Shown one piece after another: positions 1-5,684 of a stretch of 5,684 nt of DNA. The stretch comes from an uncultured Bacilli bacterium (lineage in GTDB: Bacteria; Bacillota_I; Bacilli_A; RF39; UBA660), in contig CANQHM010000060.1 in NCBI GenBank assembly GCA_947623845.1, forward strand, positions 1-5,684. The letters are read 5' to 3'. Position 1 is the first letter of the stretch. Each line of letters begins with the position of its first letter. The position numbers and the translations under genes were made by a program. Below the pieces are notes generated by a model. The model ran no database searches. It worked only from the letters and a program-made list of their open reading frames with translations, and had not been told where the DNA came from.

Positions 1-266
1 ACATTAGCGTATTCTAAATCATACGCACTAGTAAGCGTGTTATATTCATAATCGGTAGATAAGGAAAAATCATAAGGGACATAACTTAAATATTCTAATA
101 ATTCTTTTTCTTTCTTTTCTTCATCGGTTTCTTCCGGTTCTTCTTCTTTAACTGGTTCATTAACTTTTCCTTTATCGCCTTTATTTAATAATAGGTAACC
201 GCCCCCTATTAAAACTCCAAAAAGAAGAATAATAATACCACCAATTAAAAAAATGTTTCTTTTCAT
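1..266 (-). CDS. Membrane-anchored protein of unknown function, N-terminal 88 residues only
   Basis: The reading frame starts at the ATG at 264-266 and stays open to the window edge, so the C-terminus is missing. The start is supported by AAGGTGG at 274-280, 7 bases upstream. The N-terminus is MKRN followed by one hydrophobic, glycine-rich helix (about residues 5-27). There is no cysteine, so no lipobox, and the protein looks like a single-pass N-terminal anchor and not a lipoprotein. The basic residues before the helix predict an N-in, C-out topology with the bulk outside the cell. Residues 32-55 form a Lys/Glu-rich charged linker (EEEPEETDEEKKEKE), followed by an aromatic-rich segment starting YLSYVPYDFS that probably begins an extracellular domain. 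I do not recognise that domain. The gene has its own promoter just after the ileS stop codon. Function is unknown; a surface or envelope role is inference from topology only. Confidence 0.8.
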   Translation of the reverse strand, partial: MKRNIFLIGGIIILLFGVLIGGGYLLLNKGDKGKVNEPVKEEEPEETDEEKKEKELLEYLSYVPYDFSLSTDYEYNTLTSAYDLEYAN

Positions 267-291
267 ATATAAACCACCTTTTATTATCTTA

Positions 292-321
292 ATTATAGGC
301 TAATTTATATAGAAAAGTAAA
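292..321 (-). promoter_or_regulatory. Predicted sigma-A promoter of the membrane-protein gene
   Basis: On the minus strand the -35 element is TTTACT (316-321) and the -10 element is a perfect TATAAT (292-297), separated by 18 bases. The -35 box lies only 6 bases after the ileS stop codon. Transcription would begin near position 285, giving a leader of about 20 bases that carries the ribosome site at 274-280. The gene is therefore probably transcribed on its own, although read-through from ileS is also possible because I see no convincing terminator between them. A weak AAAAGT/ACTTTT dyad here has no proper U-tract. Confidence 0.6.
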
Positions 322-327
322 CACTTT

Positions 328-3300
328 TTAATTTCTTTCTATGTCAATATAACACTTTTCGTCATTTAACATAACTTCATTTTGACATTTTTTATAAACA
401 ATATCTGTAGCTAAAGTTTCATTTTTAATATATTCTTCATTTTCTTTAATTACTTCTTTTACTAAATCACTACAGTCAATATATAAAGTTATTCTATTTT
501 CAATTTCAAAGTTAGAAGTTTTTCTTAAGTTTTGTACTTTACTTACTAGTTCTCTTGCCATTCCTTCGTATAGAAGTTCTTTAGTAATTTCAGTATTGAT
601 AATAACAAATAAGTTATCTTGCATTCCCACATTAAATCCTTCTTTAGCAGAGATTCTAATATCAACCATTTCTTTCGTAACTTTGGTGTCTTTACCCGCA
701 ACTTTTAAGTTGATACTTTCTCCTGAATTTAAGCTAATTACTTCTTCTTCGGTTAGATTTTCTAAAGACGCCGCAAAATCTTTAATCTTAGGACCGAATA
801 CTTTACCTACTTCTTTATAGTTAGGTTTAACCATGAAGTTCATATATTTACTTAAATCACTAACAAAAGTAACTTTCTTAATATTTAGTTCTTCTTCGAT
901 TAATGGTACTAAGTCTTTTAGTGTATGTTCATCTTTAGCATCAAGTAAGATTTCACTAAGAGGTTGACGAACTTTAATCTTCGCTTCTTCTCTTACGAAA
1001 CGACCCATACTAATTAAGTTACGAACTAAATCCATCTTGGCTTCTAATTCTTCATTAATTAATTTTTCGTTAGAGATAGGATAATCGGTTAAATGGACGC
1101 TTTCTTCACCAGTTAAATTTCTAAATAATTCTTCAGAAATAAATGGTGTAATTGGAGCGATTAATTTAGATAATCCTACTAAAACTTCATAAGTAGTTAT
1201 ATAAACACTTTTCTTAGAGTTATTAAGAACACTCCCCCAGAAACGATTACGATTACGTCTTATATACCAGTTAGATAAATCATCACTTACAAAGTTAGTT
1301 AAATAATGTACTACTTTATTTAAATCATATTCATCGAATGCATCTCGTACATCTTTTACTAAACGATTATATTTAGATAATAACCATTTATCAATTTCTT
1401 CCCGGTCTTCATATGCAACTGCACATTTATCAGTATCAATACCATCAATATTCGCATAAGTAACAAAGAAAGAATAAGTATTCCGTAAAGGATTAAAGAA
1501 TTTCGAATAAACTTCTTTTAAACCCGTGATATCAAATTTAAGTGGGGTCCATACAGGAGACACATAAGGAAGATAAAATCTTACCGTATCCGCACCATAT
1601 TCTTTAATCGTAGAGAAAGGTTCGACAATATTTCCTCTACTCTTACTCATCTTTTTCCCTTCAGCATCAAGCAATAAGTCATTTACTAAAACATTTTTAA
1701 ATGGAGAACAACCTTTAACAAAGACACTAATTACCATTAAGGTATAGAACCAACCTCTTGTTTGATCGATACCTTCACAGATAAAGTCCGCAGGAAATTG
1801 ACTTTCCCATAATTCTTTATTTTCAAATGGATAGTGGTATTGGGCAAAAGGCATAGAACCAGAGTCAAACCAGCAATCTAGAACATCCGGAATACGCGTC
1901 ATCTCGCCCCCACATTTCGGACATTTTAAATGTACTTCATCAATATATGGTTTATGTAAATCTAAGTCTTCCGGTAATTCTTTCGTAGCAAGACTTCTTA
2001 ATTCTTCGATACTTCCAACCATCGTGGCATGGCCACATTCACACTTAAAATATGGTATAGGGCTTCCCCAATAACGACTACGGGAAACATTCCAATCTCT
2101 AGCATTAGCAAGCCAGTTGGCAAAACGTTTTTCCCCAACATAAGCGGGATACCAATTAACTTTCTCATTAGCTTTAACTAATTTGTCAGTCATTTCACTT
2201 ACTCTTACATAATAACTTGGCATTGAGTAATAAATTAATGGCGTATCACATCTCCAACAATGCGGATATTCATGGGTAATTTTTTGTTTTTTAAATAATT
2301 TACCATTTTCTTTTAAGTAAGAGACAACTTCTTCATTAATATCGTGAACAAATGCCCCTTTCCATAAACCATCGGTATAACAGCCATCTTTACCTACCGG
2401 ATTTAAATATGGTAAGTCATATTTTTTACCAACATTTGCATCATCTTCACCAAAAGCTGGAGCAATATGAACAATACCTGTACCATCTTCCATGGTAACA
2501 TAATCATCACAAGTTACATAGAAAGCTTTTTTATCCACACTTAGAGAAGGAATTAATTGTTCATATTCCATATACTCTAAGTCTTTTCCTTTATATTCTT
2601 TTAAGACTTTAACATCATCACCTAAAACGGCATTAACTAAAGAGGCCCCTAAGATAAATTTTAAACCTTTACTTTCTACCATAACATAATCGGCATCAGG
2701 ATTAACACATAGTGCTACATTGGCAATTAAAGTCCAAGGAGTTGTGGTCCAAGCAAGGAAGTAGACATCTTCGTCTTTTTTCTTAAATGGGGCAATAACC
2801 GTTATCGCTGTATCTTCTTGATAGTTTTGCGCAACTTCATGAGTAGCAAGTCCCGTACCACAATGAGGACAATATGGAACTACTCTTGTTCCTTCGTAGA
2901 ACATCCCTTCCTCAAACATTTTCTTTAAAATCCACCATTCGGTTTCAATATATTCATTTTTATAAGTTAAATAAGGATTTTCTACATCAAAGAATTGACC
3001 CATCTTTCTGGTAAGATCGGTAAAAGCACTTTCATTTTCTCTAACACTTTTCCGACATTCTTCATTAAATTTAGCAATACCTAATTCTTCAATTTCTTTT
3101 TTAGAAGAAATACCTAGTTTCTTTTCCACATGGTTTTCAATAGGAAGTCCATGGGTATCCCAACCAATCTTTCTAATAACTTTTTTACCATTCATAACAT
3201 GATATTTAGTTACGGTATCTTTTAAGTTTTTAGCTACCATATGATGTAATCCTGGGAAGCCATTAGCAAATGCTGGTCCATCATAGAAGACAAAGGTATC

Positions 3301-3420
3301 ATCATTTTCTCTTAATTTAACTTGGGCATCATGCATTTTATTAATACTACCCCAAGAAGCACTTATACTTTCTTCTACTTCACTTACTGGTCTTTTGTCT
3401 AGTTCTTTAAAATTTTTCAT
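328..3420 (-). CDS. ileS: Isoleucyl-tRNA synthetase, type 2 (IleS2), with swapped GLHH signature motif
   Basis: This cytoplasmic class I synthetase charges tRNA-Ile with isoleucine using ATP. The 1030 residues span the full family length. In order: the ATP-binding signature region at 47-60 (DGPAFANGFPGLHH), CP1 with PYCPHC at 182-187, the editing-domain Thr-rich peptide TTTPWT (225-230), the editing segment GTGIVHIAPAFGEDD (313-327), RSRYWGSPIP (447-456), a probable CxC/CxxC zinc site (460-503), CWFDSGSMP (516-524), DQTRGWFYT (552-560), KMSKS (590-594), then a long alpha-helical anticodon-binding domain. WFDSGSMP, DQTRGWFYT and the absence of a C-terminal Cys-zinc finger point to type 2 (eukaryote-like, mupirocin-resistant) and not the standard bacterial type 1. 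The usual HxGH motif reads GLHH. The ATG has a good ribosome site (GAAGGA, 3426-3431), and expression is controlled by an upstream T-box. Stop is TAA. Identity is certain; the type 2 assignment is strong, and resistance is inferred from family knowledge. Confidence 0.97.
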   Translation of the reverse strand: MKNFKELDKRPVSEVEESISASWGSINKMHDAQVKLRENDDTFVFYDGPAFANGFPGLHHMVAKNLKDTVTKYHVMNGKKVIRKIGWDTHGLPIENHVEKKLGISSKKEIEELGIAKFNEECRKSVRENESAFTDLTRKMGQFFDVENPYLTYKNEYIETEWWILKKMFEEGMFYEGTRVVPYCPHCGTGLATHEVAQNYQEDTAITVIAPFKKKDEDVYFLAWTTTPWTLIANVALCVNPDADYVMVESKGLKFILGASLVNAVLGDDVKVLKEYKGKDLEYMEYEQLIPSLSVDKKAFYVTCDDYVTMEDGTGIVHIAPAFGEDDANVGKKYDLPYLNPVGKDGCYTDGLWKGAFVHDINEEVVSYLKENGKLFKKQKITHEYPHCWRCDTPLIYYSMPSYYVRVSEMTDKLVKANEKVNWYPAYVGEKRFANWLANARDWNVSRSRYWGSPIPYFKCECGHATMVGSIEELRSLATKELPEDLDLHKPYIDEVHLKCPKCGGEMTRIPDVLDCWFDSGSMPFAQYHYPFENKELWESQFPADFICEGIDQTRGWFYTLMVISVFVKGCSPFKNVLVNDLLLDAEGKKMSKSRGNIVEPFSTIKEYGADTVRFYLPYVSPVWTPLKFDITGLKEVYSKFFNPLRNTYSFFVTYANIDGIDTDKCAVAYEDREEIDKWLLSKYNRLVKDVRDAFDEYDLNKVVHYLTNFVSDDLSNWYIRRNRNRFWGSVLNNSKKSVYITTYEVLVGLSKLIAPITPFISEELFRNLTGEESVHLTDYPISNEKLINEELEAKMDLVRNLISMGRFVREEAKIKVRQPLSEILLDAKDEHTLKDLVPLIEEELNIKKVTFVSDLSKYMNFMVKPNYKEVGKVFGPKIKDFAASLENLTEEEVISLNSGESINLKVAGKDTKVTKEMVDIRISAKEGFNVGMQDNLFVIINTEITKELLYEGMARELVSKVQNLRKTSNFEIENRITLYIDCSDLVKEVIKENEEYIKNETLATDIVYKKCQNEVMLNDEKCYIDIERN

Positions 3421-3443
3421 AATATTCCTTCTTTCTTTCTAAA

Positions 3444-3504
3444 TAAAAAAATTCATAAGTTAAGGACGAGCTTAAACCCGTGGTACCACCTTAATTTATG
3501 AATT
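3444..3504 (-). terminator. T-box regulated intrinsic terminator
   Basis: The 5' arm AATTCATAAATTAAGG (3489-3504) pairs with the 3' arm CCTTAACTTATGAATT (3450-3465), giving 15 base pairs with one internal A-C mismatch. A run of seven T follows (3445-3451). The loop holds the T-box TGGT-containing sequence, so formation of the antiterminator with uncharged tRNA excludes this hairpin. It lies 24 bases upstream of the ileS start codon. Confidence 0.92.
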
Positions 3505-3663
3505 AATTCATACACTTATAACTTGTAACGTAAGTAATCCCGATTATACTTTGCATATAACACATCAGAAAGTGATTTATAATTATTTTTATTATTAGTT
3601 TCCACCAACCACTAACTCTCTTTAAATAAAGAATAATTAACGTCTTTCTTCATTTGTTTTACA
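3444..3663 (-). promoter_or_regulatory. T-box riboswitch (tRNA-Ile sensing) of ileS
   Basis: This leader binds uncharged tRNA-Ile and then permits transcription into ileS. Its parts are readable on the minus strand. The base of stem I is AGAAAG (3644-3649) paired with CTTTCT (3567-3572). Above it is an internal loop holding the specifier ATC (3574-3576) followed by A, closed by AATTATT (3632-3638) with AATAATT (3581-3587). Next come the AGAGAG bulge (3616-3621) and an apical stem TTAGT/ACTAA around GGTTGGTGGAA. The conserved T-box sequence GGTGGTACCACGG lies at 3478-3490. Its TGGT (3485-3488) would pair with the ACCA acceptor end, matching the A73 discriminator of tRNA-Ile. An intrinsic terminator closes the element. 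A possible stem III (CTTA...TAAG) lies between stem I and the antiterminator. The match of specifier codon to downstream gene makes the call very secure. Confidence 0.95.
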
Positions 3664-3669
3664 TTTGAT

Positions 3670-3698
3670 ATTATAAAGCATTAAATGAGATTTGTAAA
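3670..3698 (-). promoter_or_regulatory. Predicted sigma-A promoter of ileS
   Basis: On the minus strand the -35 box is TTTACA (3693-3698) and the -10 box is a perfect TATAAT (3670-3675), with an ideal 17-base spacer. Transcription would start near 3663, just upstream of T-box stem I. No operator is evident here; control is expected at the T-box. Confidence 0.8.
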
Positions 3699-3735
3699 TA
3701 TTTATTTTTATCATTCAAATTTTTCTTTTAATTTT

Positions 3736-4539
3736 TTACCTTTTTTGAAGTTCCTTTAAACTTTTTTCGGGAGTTGGCAAATTCTCAGGCATAGTTCCTC
3801 CTAATTTTTTTATGGTATCTCTTATAGTTTTACCAACATCATAATGAGTTTCATTAGCAACTGATTCAGTTTTAACGTTATCTCTTTTTAATTTAGCATC
3901 AGTTTGTGATATTCTAAATAAATTGGCAATTAATTCTTCACTACCCATATTATCTAAAATATCTTCCCGATATCTTAAGCCTTTTCTTTTGGCAATGTCA
4001 TCAGCCGTTTCACCATTGTATAACCCTTTATAACCAGCATTATGAAACTTATCAAAGTTTTTAACACCTGATTTTTGCGCAGTTTTATTTAAAGAATAAT
4101 TTCCCTTTTTAATTAATTTTCTATTATATAGTCTTTTTCCATCTTCACTTAACGAGTTATATTTTTCTTCTGTAAGTTCCATTCTACGAGTTTGAACAGC
4201 AAAATACGTTTGACCTAATGCTACTACTTCTTTATTTGAATCGCTCTTTTCTACTATCAAATAACAAGCATATCTTGAAAGTTTATAATCAATTAAAGTT
4301 CTTCTAGCTCCAGATCCTATTTCGACCATTTTTCCCACTTGGGAAAAATGGTTTTCAACATTGTTATTACTTTTTGTACATGCAATTTTAGCACTATTTA
4401 TAACATTATTAAATTTATCCCACCTTTTATACTCTAGAACTAACATCAACTCCCTAGCATACCAATATTCATTTCCATCTTCATCAATATGCTTAATATC
4501 TTCAAATATCTTTTCATTATAATTTTCTATATTATTCAT
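3736..4539 (-). CDS. dinD: DNA damage-inducible protein D (DinD)
   Basis: This 267-residue protein matches the length and block structure of E. coli DinD (about 274 residues) from end to end. Shared blocks include EYWYAREL near the N-terminus (24-31), LSRYACYLIV (87-96), LGQTYFAVQTR (108-118), HNAGYKGLYNG (166-176), NMGSEELIANLFR (197-209) and GGTMPENLPTP (247-257). The N-terminal part resembles the BRO-N/antirepressor type of domain, which I state from memory of the family. E. coli DinD is SOS-induced and has been reported to bind RecA filaments and inhibit strand exchange; the same role here is inference. The ATG is supported by GGGAGGG (4547-4553), 7 bases upstream. The promoter carries a LexA box, so the gene appears to be SOS-regulated here too. 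A perfect 13-base inverted repeat lies inside the coding sequence (4325-4352). Stop is TAA, and no clear terminator follows before the ileS promoter. Confidence 0.95.
   Translation of the reverse strand: MNNIENYNEKIFEDIKHIDEDGNEYWYARELMLVLEYKRWDKFNNVINSAKIACTKSNNNVENHFSQVGKMVEIGSGARRTLIDYKLSRYACYLIVEKSDSNKEVVALGQTYFAVQTRRMELTEEKYNSLSEDGKRLYNRKLIKKGNYSLNKTAQKSGVKNFDKFHNAGYKGLYNGETADDIAKRKGLRYREDILDNMGSEELIANLFRISQTDAKLKRDNVKTESVANETHYDVGKTIRDTIKKLGGTMPENLPTPEKSLKELQKR
4325..4352. repeat. Perfect 13-bp inverted repeat with 2-base spacer inside dinD
   Basis: The plus strand reads ACCATTTTTCCCA (4325-4337), a CT spacer, then TGGGAAAAATGGT (4340-4352), which is the exact reverse complement. It falls in codons 63-72 of dinD (NHFSQVGKMV), a stretch that is fully coding. 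It could form a strong mRNA hairpin or a dimeric protein-binding site, or be a chance product of the encoded residues. There is no adjacent T-run on the minus strand that would make it a terminator. Confidence 0.9.
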
Positions 4540-4591
4540 TTAAAAACCCTCCCATCTATAGAAAACTCTAATTTATTTACTGCATACTATA

Positions 4592-4621
4592 ATTATACTG
4601 CTGCAAACTTAGGTTCGTCAA
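4592..4621 (-). promoter_or_regulatory. Predicted promoter of dinD
   Basis: The minus strand has -35 TTGACG (4616-4621, five of six consensus bases) and a perfect -10 TATAAT (4592-4597) with an 18-base spacer. Transcription would start near 4585, leaving a leader of about 45 bases. The -35 starts 9 bases beyond the T-run of the acetyltransferase terminator, so the transcription units are tightly packed but insulated. The spacer is occupied by a LexA-type operator. Confidence 0.8.
4604..4617 (-). promoter_or_regulatory. Predicted LexA (SOS) operator of dinD
   Basis: The minus strand reads CGAACCTAAGTTTG, which fits the Gram-positive LexA box half-sites CGAAC and GTTYG with a 4-base centre; only the central bases differ from the best sites. 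It overlaps the last two bases of the -35 box and fills most of the spacer, where LexA binding would block RNA polymerase. Its position before dinD, a known SOS gene, makes chance occurrence unlikely. Confidence 0.85.
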
Positions 4622-4630
4622 TAACTTTTT

Positions 4631-4656
4631 AAAAAAACTCAAAGAATTTCTTTGAG
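4631..4656 (-). terminator. Intrinsic terminator of the acetyltransferase operon
   Basis: On the minus strand the hairpin CTCAAAGA-AAT-TCTTTGAG (4638-4656, 8 base pairs, 3-base loop) is followed by seven T (4631-4637). It begins 13 bases after the stop codon of the acetyltransferase gene. There is no T-run on the other side, so it works in the minus direction only. Confidence 0.9.
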
Positions 4657-4669
4657 ACATCGAATCATA

Positions 4670-5152
4670 TTATAATTTTTTAATATTTACACACATTCTA
4701 GTGTGATAATCTTTTTTATTATAAAAACTTAAAGCTAAATCGTTATAAGCAAAAACATCTACTATGACATATTCACAATCCATAGATTTAAAGTATTCTT
4801 CCATTTTCGTAATAAGTAAATTACCTATACCTTTACTTCGTACTTTTTTAGAAACTATTAACTCAGTTATCTCCCCTCTCTTAGGACATTTATAATCTAA
4901 ATAATCAAATTCATTATAAGGAAAGATACATCCCATAATTAATCCGATAGCTTTATCATCATTAATAGCAAGATAACATTTACCATTATTTTCTTTTACT
5001 TTAGCTAAATCAATTACCGCCATTTTATCGCGATAGTCATGATGTAATCTATCTAAATGATCTTTATCAATAGAAATAATATATTCTTCTAATTCTACTA
5101 ATAAATCTTTGACATCTTCTAAATATTTATCATTATATTCAATTATTTTCAT
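4670..5152 (-). CDS. GNAT-family N-acetyltransferase, substrate unknown
   Basis: This 160-residue protein has the length and pattern of a single-domain GNAT enzyme, which transfers acetyl from acetyl-CoA to an amine. The N-terminal strand and helix (MKIIEYNDKYLEDVKDLLVE) are followed by central strands with CYLAINDDKAIGLIMG (59-74) and ITELIVSKKV (95-104). Motif A, the acetyl-CoA pyrophosphate loop, is RSKGIG (105-110). Motif B is AYNDLALSFYNKKDY (135-149), where Y144 is in the position of the usual general acid. The typical GF ending of the FYxxxGF motif is DY here. The start overlaps the end of the upstream acetyltransferase gene by 14 bases in a different frame, so translation is probably coupled; the ribosome site is weak (an AGAGA stretch further upstream). 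A terminator follows directly. The substrate cannot be read from sequence: small molecules, antibiotics or proteins are all possible. Confidence 0.9.
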   Translation of the reverse strand: MKIIEYNDKYLEDVKDLLVELEEYIISIDKDHLDRLHHDYRDKMAVIDLAKVKENNGKCYLAINDDKAIGLIMGCIFPYNEFDYLDYKCPKRGEITELIVSKKVRSKGIGNLLITKMEEYFKSMDCEYVIVDVFAYNDLALSFYNKKDYHTRMCVNIKKL

Positions 5153-5684
5153 TACTTAAATATCTCTTTCTTGTTAATTCATATTGGGAAAAAGTTAATA
5201 TACCATCATAAAAAGTATATGGAGAATCATGAGTTACTTCCCCTATTTTATCAAAACCTAATTTTTCAAATACTTTACAAGAAGCGATATTATCTTTTAC
5301 TGCTCCTGATATTATTTTTTCTATTTCTACTTTTTTAAACATGTAATTAATCATGACTTTAGCCGCTTCGGAAGCATAACCTTTTCCTTGATATGCCGGA
5401 TCAAGATACCAGCCGACATCTCGAATAGATAAGTCTTCCCCATACTCATGGGCACTAACTTGACCGATAACTTCTTCTTTACCGCTATTCGTATATTCAG
5501 GTTTTAAAAATACACTCCAATAAAAAACATCTTTATCACTGGCTTTGGCAACTTTCGCTTGATAAAATTTTTCTTGTACTTCCCATGTCCAATGTTCTTT
5601 ATCATGAGCATATTTTTTAGCTCCTACTAAATACCACTTATTAACTTCTGGTATCATTAATATTTCCCATAATCTTTTTTGTTC
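5139..5684 (-). CDS. RimJ/RimL-like GNAT acetyltransferase, 5' end outside the window
   Basis: The frame is open from its TGA stop (5139-5141) to the window edge. The nine codons before the ATG at 5655-5657 read EQKRLWEIL and continue smoothly into MIPEVNKWYLVG, as in clostridial and mycoplasmal relatives I recall. That ATG is therefore probably an internal methionine, and the usual N-terminal TxRLxLR strand should lie beyond 5684. Numbering from that methionine, the Acetyltransf_3 hallmarks are YWSVFLK (46-52), EVIGQVSAHE (62-71), IRDVGWYLDPAYQGKGYA (78-95, with the acetyl-CoA loop QGKGYA) and NIASCKVFEKLGF (123-135). Such enzymes acetylate protein N-termini, peptides or small amines; the substrate here is unknown. 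The gene overlaps the next acetyltransferase by 14 bases, suggesting an operon. If only the ATG at 5657 were used, a 172-residue protein lacking the first strand would result, which I consider less likely. Confidence 0.88.
   Translation of the reverse strand, partial: EQKRLWEILMIPEVNKWYLVGAKKYAHDKEHWTWEVQEKFYQAKVAKASDKDVFYWSVFLKPEYTNSGKEEVIGQVSAHEYGEDLSIRDVGWYLDPAYQGKGYASEAAKVMINYMFKKVEIEKIISGAVKDNIASCKVFEKLGFDKIGEVTHDSPYTFYDGILTFSQYELTRKRYLSNENN

Noticed and set aside
311..327. Short AAAAGT/ACTTTT dyad after ileS as a terminator
   Set aside because: It has only six weak A/T-rich pairs and no proper T-run after the stem. The bases are better explained as the -35 region of the next promoter.
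596..820. A 74-codon open frame on the plus strand
   Set aside because: It lies wholly opposite ileS, has no good ribosome site, and its composition is that of an antisense shadow of the synthetase C-terminal region.
3421..3735. Possible small gene in the 315-base gap before ileS
   Set aside because: The region is accounted for by the promoter and T-box leader. No open frame with a ribosome site was seen in it.
4581..4603. Imperfect dyad GCAGTATAATTATAGTATGC around the dinD -10 box
   Set aside because: The symmetry comes mostly from the palindromic TATAATTATA core, and the flanks do not pair cleanly. The LexA box already explains regulation.
5133..5141. Possible TGA recoding to Trp: the RimJ/RimL-like gene ends in TGA, with an in-frame TAA two codons later
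   Set aside because: Trp is encoded by TGG at every conserved position checked in ileS and the acetyltransferases, and no internal TGA is needed. The TGA works as a normal stop in the overlap, so there is no positive sign of a variant code.

Overview
The window is an AT-rich (roughly one third G+C by eye), gene-dense bacterial chromosome segment with every gene on the minus strand. Short intergenic gaps, AGGAGG-type ribosome sites, strong TTTACA/TATAAT-type promoters, a tRNA-sensing T-box leader and a LexA box with CGAAC...GTTTG half-sites all point to a Bacillota organism. My best guess is an uncultured AT-rich member of Bacilli (RF39/Erysipelotrichia-like), but the genus cannot be read from the window. 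Tryptophan is encoded by TGG throughout, so nothing suggests a Mycoplasma-type code. A LexA box also argues against typical Mollicutes, which generally lack LexA.

Read in the direction of transcription (high to low coordinates), the layout is as follows. (1) 5139-5684 is a RimJ/RimL-like GNAT acetyltransferase whose 5' end lies outside the window. It overlaps by 14 bases a second, unrelated GNAT acetyltransferase (4670-5152), and the pair ends at a clear intrinsic terminator (4631-4656). (2) An SOS-type promoter with a LexA box between its -35 and -10 elements (4592-4621) drives dinD (3736-4539), a DNA-damage-inducible protein. (3) A strong promoter (3670-3698) and a complete T-box riboswitch with an isoleucine ATC specifier (3444-3663) precede ileS (328-3420). 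(4) Directly after the ileS stop, a new promoter (292-321) starts a membrane-anchored protein of unknown function whose C-terminal part is beyond position 1.

The most interesting item is ileS. It encodes a type 2 (IleS2, eukaryote-like) isoleucyl-tRNA synthetase, the class associated with mupirocin resistance. Its class I signature reads GLHH instead of HxGH, so the first and third residues are swapped. From memory, this is the change described for mupirocin hyper-resistant IleRS2 enzymes. It sits behind a tRNA-Ile-sensing T-box, as expected for a housekeeping or induced synthetase gene. The genes look like independent transcription units (acetyltransferases, SOS gene, synthetase, surface protein) and not like one pathway. 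No mobile element, CRISPR array, tRNA or rRNA was seen.
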